Assembly: GCF_001593955.1 (NCBI RefSeq)
Contig: NZ_LTAZ01000013.1
Coordinates: 62,001-126,000 of the forward strand
Length of the DNA stretch: 64,000 nt
Direction: 5' to 3'
Source: Halalkalicoccus paucihalophilus
Lineage (GTDB): Archaea > Halobacteriota > Halobacteria > Halobacteriales > Halalkalicoccaceae
In this document: positions 8,201 through 14,890 of the stretch, piece after piece
How positions within the stretch are numbered: position 1 is the stretch's first letter
Layout of the letters: the number at the start of each line of letters is the position of its first letter
Position numbers and translations under genes: made by a program
Notes under the pieces: generated by a model
Told to the model about the DNA's origin: nothing
Seen by the model: only the letters and a program-made list of their open reading frames with translations
Database searches by the model: none

Positions 8201-10112
8201 CCGAGCCAAGCAGGTCGAACCCGACGAAGTGGGTGTGGATGGAGATCCCGCGCTCGGTCTCGTTTTTGAGGTTCAGCTCGACGCAGTCGCCGACGTTCGC
8301 GCGGATGAACAGCGGCTCGGGGTTCATCTTCCCCTCGCGGACGAGATCGGCGTGCTTCTCGAGCACGTAGACGACGCCCTCCGGGTCGTGTTCGCCGGCG
8401 TCGTTGTAGACGACGTCGGTGTTGAGGGCGACAATGTTGTACGTCCGCTTCGGCGCGTCTTTGTCAACACACGGGTCGGCGTACGGGGCGACCGGGAACA
8501 CCCCGTCGAGGACCTCCTCCTCGGTAGGAGTCGGCTCGCGGTCGTCGGGGCGTTCAGGCGGCCTAACGCCCTGCTCGCCGGGGATGAACTCGGGGAACCC
8601 AACTCCGTCAGGCGGAACGAGGTCCCCGGTGTTCGGCAGGGGCTGGAGGTCCTTCTGTTCCTTGTCGTGGATACGCATGATGCCCCACATCCCCTCGCCG
8701 TAGTGCGGGAAGAGGTGACAGTGGAACAGTGTGTCGCCCGCGCTCCCGTGGACGTACCCGGCGCCGACCTCGAACGCCTCTTCGAACGTCATCTCGGGGC
8801 GGACCGTAGTCGCGCCTTCAACGTCACCATGGCCGGCAAGGAAGTACGCCTCGTAGGTGGCGCCCAACCCCACCGTTTGGGCATCGACCGTGTCTGCGTC
8901 GGTCCGCGGCGGAATCTCCTTCCAGCGGTGCTGGTGAAGGTGATGGACGTGGTTCTCCTCGACGGAGGCGCCGACAATGGTGAACTTGATCGGGTCGCCC
9001 TTGTAGGTCTCGTAGACGTTATCGCCGCCACCGGGGTCGCCGTTCGTCCACGAGTTGTAGAAGAACTCCTCAAGGTCGCAATCAGGACAGCGATCCTCGA
9101 TTCGGATCCCGGTCTGGTCGGAGCGGTAGTTGATCGCGTGGGTCGTCTGTTCGACGTCGCTGTCCGGGAAGTCGATATCGGGTTTGATTCCCTCGGGTGT
9201 GTGATAGAAGGTCACGAACTCTCGATAGCTCGTCTCGAGCACCTCGGGGTCGTGGATATCCGCACGCACGCCGCTGTTCAACTCGCCGCCCGTCTTCGGG
9301 TCGGTCCACGTGACGCCCTGGTCGTAGACGACGGCCGCGCCAAACAGCGACCGGCTCAGCAGGTTCGCCTTTTGTGGGGGTTCGTCGGCGCTGTCGTAGG
9401 CCTGGTTAGCGCCGTCGTAAAAGAAGTGTGAGCCCGTGTTGCTCGCGAACCACCGATAGGTGATCGAGTCACCCGGCGCGACGGTCGTGTCCTCGTTGAA
9501 TCCGACCGACATGCCATCCGAGTCCTGGACGTCGTAGGGCAGGGCGGTCTGGTGGATCGACGCGCGCCGGTCGAGGTCGTTATGGAACTCGATCTCGATG
9601 ACGTCGCCGACGTTCGCGCGGATCGTGAGCGGCTGAATCACTGACGTATCGACCCCGCTCGGCTTCTCCCTGTCACGCTTCTCGTGACAGTCACAGTCGT
9701 CCTCGTGGTCGTGATCTCCGTCGCACTCCCGATGGATGGAATGATCGATGTCGTGAGTGTCCTCGATGTCGTCGAATGCCCGACCGGGTATCTCGCCGGA
9801 GGCTTTCCGGACGGCCTCCTTGTTCTCCTTGAGGACGTACATCGCGCCGTTGGGCTGGTGGACACCGAAGGCGTTGTAGACGATGTCGACCTCGACCGCG
9901 TGGACGTCGAAGTGCCGGACCTTGCCACCCTTCGTGGGTTCGTCGCGCATCGCCGCGCGCAGATCTTCTTGAGCGGCGTACCCGCCACCCATCATGGTGG
10001 CAGCTGTCCCAGCGCCGATCATAAAATTCCGTCGCGATGTAGACGGATGCTCGAAGGCCTCTTCGTTGGCTTCAACCGATTGTTGCTCATTTCCAGAATT
10101 CGAATCTGTCAT
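5295..10112 (-). CDS. Giant Tat-exported multicopper oxidase
   Basis: 1605 residues with three consecutive cupredoxin-pair modules (about 65-485, 555-950 and 1000-1450) and an acidic tail of ~150 residues. The N-terminus has a Tat signal (TSRRNFMIGAGTAATMMGGG), so it acts outside the cytoplasm. Module 1 ends with HVHHLHQHRW (~387) and HCHLFPHYGEGM (~464), the latter matching the type-1/type-3 copper motif HCHxxxHxxxxM; module 2 begins with HTH (~626) and HDH (~671). Module 3 keeps the fold pattern but few ligands. A Cys/His/Asp-rich insert lies at ~130-145. Typical laccases have 450-600 residues; ceruloplasmin and the Mn oxidase MnxG are six-cupredoxin analogues. ATG 10112 is preferred over the TTG at 10124. 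Substrate (Mn, Fe, Cu or phenol) is not known. Confidence 0.85.
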   Translation of the reverse strand: MTDSNSGNEQQSVEANEEAFEHPSTSRRNFMIGAGTAATMMGGGYAAQEDLRAAMRDEPTKGGKVRHFDVHAVEVDIVYNAFGVHQPNGAMYVLKENKEAVRKASGEIPGRAFDDIEDTHDIDHSIHRECDGDHDHEDDCDCHEKRDREKPSGVDTSVIQPLTIRANVGDVIEIEFHNDLDRRASIHQTALPYDVQDSDGMSVGFNEDTTVAPGDSITYRWFASNTGSHFFYDGANQAYDSADEPPQKANLLSRSLFGAAVVYDQGVTWTDPKTGGELNSGVRADIHDPEVLETSYREFVTFYHTPEGIKPDIDFPDSDVEQTTHAINYRSDQTGIRIEDRCPDCDLEEFFYNSWTNGDPGGGDNVYETYKGDPIKFTIVGASVEENHVHHLHQHRWKEIPPRTDADTVDAQTVGLGATYEAYFLAGHGDVEGATTVRPEMTFEEAFEVGAGYVHGSAGDTLFHCHLFPHYGEGMWGIMRIHDKEQKDLQPLPNTGDLVPPDGVGFPEFIPGEQGVRPPERPDDREPTPTEEEVLDGVFPVAPYADPCVDKDAPKRTYNIVALNTDVVYNDAGEHDPEGVVYVLEKHADLVREGKMNPEPLFIRANVGDCVELNLKNETERGISIHTHFVGFDLLGSDSLATGYNYDQQTPAGEKRTYRWYADEEGPIFFHDHISGIDDVMNGSFAGLIVEPEGSVWRDPYTGNKIKAGAQAIIERPDGEDFREQCLHYHDFAQLRDRDGDFITNQEQHNENQGTMAINYRNSPYYNRNDPDPAYVHSSSVHGDPETPVLETYPEDTVRIRLFQGAYEEQHDFFHHMHRFNARNLNPEFTVSQVIGTSEVFTFELDLAEQENFEMLHNPSDLPVHDHLFGSAIDDDLWTGMWGMHRLFDAKVDHLQPLPDQGVPDERITKEELREMGHWAGFTDRWKELGQKWRLIYPKGADRDFPADKQFRQNKNVGEIPPKAPDPGEPCEMDAPVRKYKVTAFNSDIKFNEYGDHDPHGIIFALDEHVEDIKCGRRPPTPLVLRANQGECIEVELTNDLDEFDGDHDHPQMRITRDWDRSKRISLHPQRITYDINGSDGATVGFNFDQTIEPGDSITYRWFADELLDNCVLWDMADVRSNRHHGSFGTLIVSPADTEWLSPRTAEPYSDGSDGTPAASLPDAMIKTPGNATGGATGNQTGDTTVQPTSDFREFTLSFSSGRYIINREDPDNCVVPVNPDDPDQDPDAPCNQIGDAEDQGYGAINNRAEPFIRRFERNSDEQHLVFNSEVHGDPATPVLNAFQGDPVAFQVQTSTGKSRGMRFHLSDHQWPRFVGPERNPPGEVLANPPIEGSPTIGVDDRFGVGLGLRFDMLGGAGGLAQSTGDFIYQETLQRRQLEAGLWGIFRVRDQPQKFANRCHPLPDRANGVPIEERPGWIVGRTDMTDSEGEDTAIIVPDSDMGPAGSMALHCFAEPLEDASIPDLADPDMQVVFHADEDNGRLNATVHQPSDMEPANLVEMLSDTTIEVVNAEIIEPVEAVEEGVDIDASEDPDEIDVDESLSEMTSPPLDGEQLNVFVETDLMVETPEMDEPENLGPLVEDMTMEEGMITLEWSSGSTTEFTNNG

Positions 10113-10370
10113 GCTATAATGCAAATCATCTATCTAGAGAGAGTATTATAGTTATACAGTTACATATTGGATTAGAGACCATATAATAAAGTAGTCAAAA
10201 AAGTCCCTAAAAGACGCAGCATTTCCTAAGCGACGAACCTGCTACTGAGACGGAAAATGAGTGCTGAAAAGAGGATACATTTCTAGATCCGTCTACAATA
10301 AGCGAGGTCTAAAAGGAGAGTGTTGAACAAGAGATCCAGTGACGGTCTCTAATTAGAAGGCGTAATCTGA

Positions 10371-10859
10371 TCACACCCTGAGGAGGTTCTTGGCGACGGA
10401 CAGGCAAATATCAATGCACTCGCCGACCTTCCGTATACGGACGCTGTGATCAACGAATCACTCCGTCTCTATCCTCCAGTATATGGTCTGTTTCGTAAGC
10501 CGCAAGAACCGACAGAGATCGATGGGTATGACATTCCTACCAACGCGACAGTTATTCTTCCTGTGTCTGCCGTTCAGCGTGATGAGCGGTGGTATGAAAA
10601 CCCAAATACGTTTGATCCAAATAGATGGAAAGGCGAATCGGAGATCGAATCGGAAAACCCGAACTTCGCGTACTACCCGTTCGGTGGTGGACTGAACGTG
10701 TGTATTCGTGAAACCCTCGCGAAAGCCGAACTCAAAACGGCGCTTGCGATAATTCTTCGTAAGTGGGAGTTCCGACCAGTGACGAAAGAGTTCGAGCGAG
10801 CAATTGCGATCACTGCTCAACCTCGCGAAGAGCTGCTTGTTGAAATTGTCGAGAGGTAA
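10371..10859 (+). pseudogene. Cytochrome P450, C-terminal remnant
   Basis: Open frame without a start codon from 10371, beginning HPEEVLGDGQ. It contains the K-helix ExxR (ESLRLYPPV), the meander FDPNRW and the heme loop YPFGGGLNVCIRETLAKAE with the thiolate Cys. The invariant Gly after CI is replaced (CIR instead of CIG) and the usual Arg before Cys is Asn-Val. About two thirds of a normal ~450-residue P450 is missing and an in-frame stop lies at 10368, so this is a truncated relic; an automatic start at 10446 would be artificial. Confidence 0.8.
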
Positions 10860-10870
10860 TACTTAAGGGA

Positions 10871-11113
10871 TTGCAGCAATTCTCTCCTCTGAGACAGAAC
10901 GTATGGTTTTCTCAGGAATCTAGAAGAGCTATATGTCCCACCAAGAGGGGTGTCGATCTCGTCCTTGGATTCGGCGAGCGGAACACGCCGTGCCCATGTG
11001 CGACCGATGACTGTAAGCATGATGCCGACTACTACGTCCTAACCGATACGGTGCTCTCGGAGTACGTCTGCGAACAGCACCGTGAGCGGATTGTCGAGCG
11101 AGCGCAGGCCTGA
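10871..11113 (+). CDS. Small Cys/His-rich protein
   Basis: The C-terminal half, TPCPCATDDCKHDADYYVL followed by VCEQHRERIVERAQA, has a CxC...C pattern and a CxxH that could bind zinc. The first ~35 residues look non-coding in character, so the true start may be further in. Not recognised; sits just after the P450 remnant. Confidence 0.4.
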   Translation: MQQFSPLRQNVWFSQESRRAICPTKRGVDLVLGFGERNTPCPCATDDCKHDADYYVLTDTVLSEYVCEQHRERIVERAQA

Positions 11114-11195
11114 ATCCCTTCTTGTTCAATAACGGAGTCCTATTCACTCCGGTTAGCTGCAAGAGGCCGATAGCTGCTAAACGATCAACGATCGG

Positions 11196-11333
11196 TTAGT
11201 TTCTCGTCATGATTGCCGTCGCACTCAAACAGTCGGGACAGCCATACTGCGTCTCGTCGTTATCGGCGAATACGCGGTGGAAATCGGCGGTTACGTGCTG
11301 GCCACACTCATCCCACCAAGACAGACTCCTCAT
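11196..11333 (-). CDS. Zinc-ribbon protein paralogue lacking first cysteine
   Basis: 45 residues, MRSLSWWDECGQHVTADFHR at the start and GCPDCLSATAIMTRN at the end. It aligns with the proteins at 3561 and 18775 from DECGQHV onward, but the residue equivalent to the first Cys is Trp (WWDEC instead of QCDEC), so the four-Cys site is incomplete. Either a decaying copy or a variant that no longer binds zinc in the same way. Confidence 0.5.
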   Translation of the reverse strand: MRSLSWWDECGQHVTADFHRVFADNDETQYGCPDCLSATAIMTRN

Positions 11334-11346
11334 TGGATCGGTCGTA

Positions 11347-11535
11347 CTATCGGTTCGACTGCTGTGTGTCTTTCAGTGTAGCCCATTGAGCGAGGAGCTC
11401 GTCGACTGACTCATCCCCGATGTATTCGAGATGGCCTTTGAAGATCGGTCGTTGATCGTCGGAATCAGTTCGGATACGGCTTAGTCTCTTCTCGCGGCGC
11501 TCATATTCTTCTGCATCAAATCTTCCAATTGACAT
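11347..11535 (-). CDS. Small conserved haloarchaeal protein (DUF5786-like)
   Basis: 62 residues, beginning MSIGRFDAEEYERREKRLSR and continuing with a DDQRPIFKGHLEYIGDESVD segment before a short amphipathic helix. The pattern (charged helix, beta hairpin, acidic helix) fits a small haloarchaeal family I recall as DUF5786; assignment tentative. Function unknown. ATG at 11535 is the natural start. Confidence 0.6.
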   Translation of the reverse strand: MSIGRFDAEEYERREKRLSRIRTDSDDQRPIFKGHLEYIGDESVDELLAQWATLKDTQQSNR

Positions 11536-11905
11536 GAAAATTTCCTCTGTGGTACTTATTAGAGCCGTGAGGAGATAGCGATATCGTGCGATTCAGATTC
11601 CAACAATCATACAAACCTCAGTGGGGATACCACGGTCTGTAGCCCGTGGAGGAGCGCGCAATCCCCGTTAGTCAGTTGTCATTCGGTGGCTCGCTGGAAT
11701 CCAGACGTTTCGCTACTTCAAGCATCATCCCAGTCCTGGTACACCACAGTGACGACACCGGTCTGTGTCCGTGCATGTATCTCTCGCGGGCATAACGAAC
11801 AGAGCTTCTACTGCTCAAAATCACGGAGCCAAATGCGTATGACAGTTCAGCCTCTACATGAGACGGTATCAGTACTGCTTTGCCATACGATGAAATAGAT
11901 GCTTC
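11536..11905. other. Intergenic, no gene recognised
   Basis: Contains a small hairpin CCACGG-TCTGTAG-CCCGTGG near 11632-11650 resembling tnpB-element ends. Open frames on both strands lack family resemblance. Confidence 0.4.
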
Positions 11906-12193
11906 ATGGCCCAGATTCGGCGCTTGGTTGTCGATGTGCTGAAACCCCACGAGCCACCGGTATTGGCATTCACCCAGCAGGTAGGGGATGCTGAAAGCAT
12001 CGCGGGAATCAATGCGACACTTCTCGAGCTCGACAAGGAGGTCCAAAACGTAAAACTCACGATCGAGGGTGAGGCTATTGACTACGACGCTATCGAGGCT
12101 CTTATTGAGGATGCAGGCGGCACGATTCATTCAGTTGATCAAGTTGTATGTGGAGAATACATCGTCGAGAACGCGCCGACCCCACAGGACTGA
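11906..12193 (+). CDS. DUF211 family protein
   Basis: 95 residues, MAQIRRLVVDVLKPHEPPVL then a ferredoxin-like alternating beta/alpha pattern ending in AGGTIHSVDQVVCGEYIV. This is the archaeal DUF211 family (small ferredoxin-like fold, biochemical role unknown). The stop overlaps the start of the next gene (TGATG at 12191-12195), so the pair is translationally coupled; DUF211 genes next to VIT1/TIGR00267 transporters recur in archaea, suggesting a regulatory or metal-sensing partner role (inference). Confidence 0.85.
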   Translation: MAQIRRLVVDVLKPHEPPVLAFTQQVGDAESIAGINATLLELDKEVQNVKLTIEGEAIDYDAIEALIEDAGGTIHSVDQVVCGEYIVENAPTPQD

Positions 12194-12768
12194 TGGCCTC
12201 GAATTCGATTCGAGAACGTATCGGGATTGACAAGATTGGGCCGATTGCACGGCGATACTTCGTTTCAAACGGATTCGACGGTGCACTCACGGGCGTCGGG
12301 ATCACCGTCGGCGCGTACCTTTCAGGGGTGCCGGATGGCTTTACAGTTATCAAGATTGGTCTCGGTGGGGCTGTCGGTCTTACGACTTCCGGCGTCTGGA
12401 GTGTTTGGGAGATCGAACGTGCTGAGATGCAAGCAGAACTGCATGATATCGAAGAGGCGATGCTCACCGATTTGAGTGAGACGCAAGTCGAGCGTGACAA
12501 AACCAGTACGCAGGTCGTCAACGCGCTCATGAGCGGTCTTGGGCCGTTAGTCGGACTCTTGTTACCACTTATTCCATTTCTCTTTGAGGGGGCACCTCTC
12601 TCATTGTTTCAGGCCACCCTCCTCTCAGTCGCCGTGACAGTCGGAGTATTGTTCACCTTCGGAGCCTACATGTCGATGATTTCGCGCCAGCGCTGGTACA
12701 TTGCTGGCATTCGGATGGGGCTTGCGGGCATCGTCGTAGCAGTCATCAGTATCTTCCTTCCCGGATAG
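12193..12768 (+). CDS. VIT1/CCC1-like (TIGR00267) membrane transporter
   Basis: 191 residues. The first helix region RYFVSNGFDGALTGVGITVG carries the NGFDGALT motif of the VIT1/CCC1 Fe/Mn transporter family; five hydrophobic segments follow, with a central acidic cytoplasmic helix (EIERAEMQAELHDIEEAM) corresponding to the metal-binding domain. Start ATG 12193 overlaps the DUF211 stop; the upstream in-frame codon at 12148 lies inside DUF211. Likely moves divalent iron or manganese out of the cytoplasm. Confidence 0.8.
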   Translation: MASNSIRERIGIDKIGPIARRYFVSNGFDGALTGVGITVGAYLSGVPDGFTVIKIGLGGAVGLTTSGVWSVWEIERAEMQAELHDIEEAMLTDLSETQVERDKTSTQVVNALMSGLGPLVGLLLPLIPFLFEGAPLSLFQATLLSVAVTVGVLFTFGAYMSMISRQRWYIAGIRMGLAGIVVAVISIFLPG

Positions 12769-13255
12769 CAGTCCTCAGCGAGTCGGGAAGAGCAAAGGGG
12801 TGAGCGAAATCGATTGTTAGACTGCTTTTCGGTACTGCAGACTCCTTTGAGACACTACTGTTTCACACGGTAAGATCCAATTAATTATACCGTGTGTAAT
12901 ATGTGTCCGAAGGCAGAACCAACGAATTCGTGTCGCCTTTCTCTGCTATCACTAAACCAGAAGGATATTCGGAGCTATCACTAGGAGAGAAGGGTTACGT
13001 GAAGTACCACGGGTCGGGTGACCCGTGGAACTCTCGCTGCTTTCTTCTTTAGAGGGGTCTCGTTAACTGTTCTCTTTCTCTTATTTGGGCATTAGATTAT
13101 CGTATTTACTATTAAAAATGATGTTATGATATGATGAATGTCGATAAAAATAGCAATGAATTAGATCGTCCTCTAATAGAGTATGATTAATATTTCAATA
13201 TTAGTATTTAGATGATGATAATTAAGTGTCACTATAGTGTCTGGTATATCGTAGC
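12769..13255. other. Intergenic with repeat piece and hairpin
   Basis: Holds part of the composite repeat (GTGTAATATGTGTCCGAAGG near 12892), a 9-bp hairpin CCACGGGTC/GACCCGTGG with a GGGT loop at 13007-13028, and a very AT-rich leader (13080-13250). Confidence 0.6.
13230..13239. promoter_or_regulatory. Palindrome upstream of surface protein
   Basis: CACTATAGTG is a perfect 10-bp palindrome 16 bases before the ATG at 13256, in an AT-rich leader. Possible operator or start-site element; inference only. Confidence 0.3.
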
Positions 13256-14764
13256 ATGGACGAAAATAGGACGAACCACAGTGAAATGAAACGCAGAGGC
13301 TATCTCAAAGGACTCGCAGCAACTGGGCTTGGTACCAGTGCACTAGCTACGGCTACTCGCCGTTCAGATGCACATGCTGAAAACCACAATACAGATACTG
13401 CTGATGGAGGCGACCTCTACCTCGTTTTCGGTGCCGATTCCTCTGCAGACGAGCTTGATTCGTGGGTTGAAGACCACAGAGACGAAATCCACACCAACTC
13501 GCAGCAAGCGTCTGCACAAGTCATCCAGTATCAGGATGTCACGCAGATCAGTGTTAATCAGCAGAACAATGCTGTTGCCATCTCAGTTGATGGTGGTGAA
13601 GCAGAAGCGATTCAAGCGGCTGAACAAACCAATTCTAATAACCAATCTGGAAGCGCCGAATCAATTAATATAGAACAGGAAACGAACAACCATACTTTCA
13701 GCGATATTAACGACGCATATGTTGTTTTCGCTGAAGAGACTGAGTGTCGTGAATATTCCGGCTGGGTCGTTAGTGACGAAAGCTATCAGCCGGATCAATC
13801 TGCTCAGGCAACGATCGAGCAAACCCAAGAAGTCAATCAATTCAATTTCAACAGTCAGAATACGGCTGTTGCGATCGCTGAGGGCGGAAGTTGTTCACAG
13901 GCATCACAGCTGAGCTATCAGGAAAACGAAAACCTGCAAGCTGCTGAGGCTGTTGCAGTCAATATCGGCGAGAGCGACAGTCAGAGCGCCGAATCCTCAG
14001 TCGAGCAGACTCAAGAAGTCACACAACTGAACGTCAATGAACAAGGTATTGCCATTGCGATCGCGGTTGGAGAAAACAGCGTTGCAGAGGCCCAACAACT
14101 CAGTTTCCAGTCAAACCGAAACGAACAACTCGCCAGTGCAACTGCACTCAACTTCGATTCGATGTCAGTCGACAGCGTTGTCGCAAAGGCCGATATGAGT
14201 GGAGAGTTCCTAAGCGAGAAGCTGTCATACTCGACGGACGGGTCGAGCCAATCCAATACACAGGAGGCCGCAGCCGATATTTCGCAGGTTCAAAGTGTTG
14301 GACAGGAGAATATTAATCTCCAAAATGCGGCGATCGCTGTTGGGCTTGAAAACAGTGAGGCAACAGCCCGACAAGCAAGCTACCAAGGGAATTTCAACGC
14401 CCAAGTCGCATCAGCGACTGCCGTAAACAGTAATGACGGAACTCATAGCGCAAATGCAGTGCTCAATGGCGCAGATATGACTGGTGATGAGTCGTGGGCG
14501 ATTGCGTATGAGAATGGAGATGATGAGATTGAACAGCAAGTGGCTGAGATCGAGATCGATCAGTTGCAGATCGTCCAGCAGTTGAACGTCAACGAACAGT
14601 TTGGAGCAATCGCATTTGCGACGGACTGTGGAGAGGCAGTGGCTGAGCAGTTGAATTTCCAGCTGAATGAGAACGTCCAGGTAACCGAAGCGACGGCGGT
14701 TAATGAAGGTGATGAGAACACCACCGAGAAGGACAACAAGGAAAGCAGATGTGAGAAGAACTAA
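13256..14764 (+). CDS. Secreted Gln/Asn ladder-repeat protein
   Basis: 502 residues. Signal region MKRRGYLKGLAATGLGTSAL (11-30) looks Tat-type. Five repeats of about 57 residues (83-138, 181-237, 244-300, 335-391, 427-483) share the scheme Q-x-Q-x-V-x-Q-x-N-x-N-x-Q followed by AIAIA, then Q-x-S-x-Q-x-N-x-N-x-Q and ATAVN. Alternating Gln/Asn with small hydrophobics suggests a beta-solenoid or amyloid-like strand ladder. Between repeats lie homologous inserts of 30-45 residues (DAYVVFAEETECREYSGW resembles DLYLVFGADSSADELDSW; NGADMTGDESWAIAYEN resembles the segment at ~311). A charged tail follows. No known domain recognised. Probably an extracellular matrix or surface protein. Confidence 0.75.
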   Translation: MDENRTNHSEMKRRGYLKGLAATGLGTSALATATRRSDAHAENHNTDTADGGDLYLVFGADSSADELDSWVEDHRDEIHTNSQQASAQVIQYQDVTQISVNQQNNAVAISVDGGEAEAIQAAEQTNSNNQSGSAESINIEQETNNHTFSDINDAYVVFAEETECREYSGWVVSDESYQPDQSAQATIEQTQEVNQFNFNSQNTAVAIAEGGSCSQASQLSYQENENLQAAEAVAVNIGESDSQSAESSVEQTQEVTQLNVNEQGIAIAIAVGENSVAEAQQLSFQSNRNEQLASATALNFDSMSVDSVVAKADMSGEFLSEKLSYSTDGSSQSNTQEAAADISQVQSVGQENINLQNAAIAVGLENSEATARQASYQGNFNAQVASATAVNSNDGTHSANAVLNGADMTGDESWAIAYENGDDEIEQQVAEIEIDQLQIVQQLNVNEQFGAIAFATDCGEAVAEQLNFQLNENVQVTEATAVNEGDENTTEKDNKESRCEKN

Positions 14765-14890
14765 GTAGTACAGAAAAATCGTATAGTAGACATATATCAA
14801 TTCCATATCAACTATTGTTTACCGGTAGTGTTATGTTCGACGTAGATTTACGAGAAGAAAAATAAGTAGTTCTATTCCATGTATCAGGAT

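Noticed and set aside
8094-9431. 445-codon plus-strand open frame
   Set aside because: Antisense shadow of the multicopper oxidase gene; its protein has no domain features while the other strand has clear copper motifs.
13256-14764. Curli CsgA homologue
   Set aside because: Gln/Asn ladders are similar in style, but the S-x5-Q-x-G-x4-N-x5-Q spacing and the Gly positions of curli repeats are missing.
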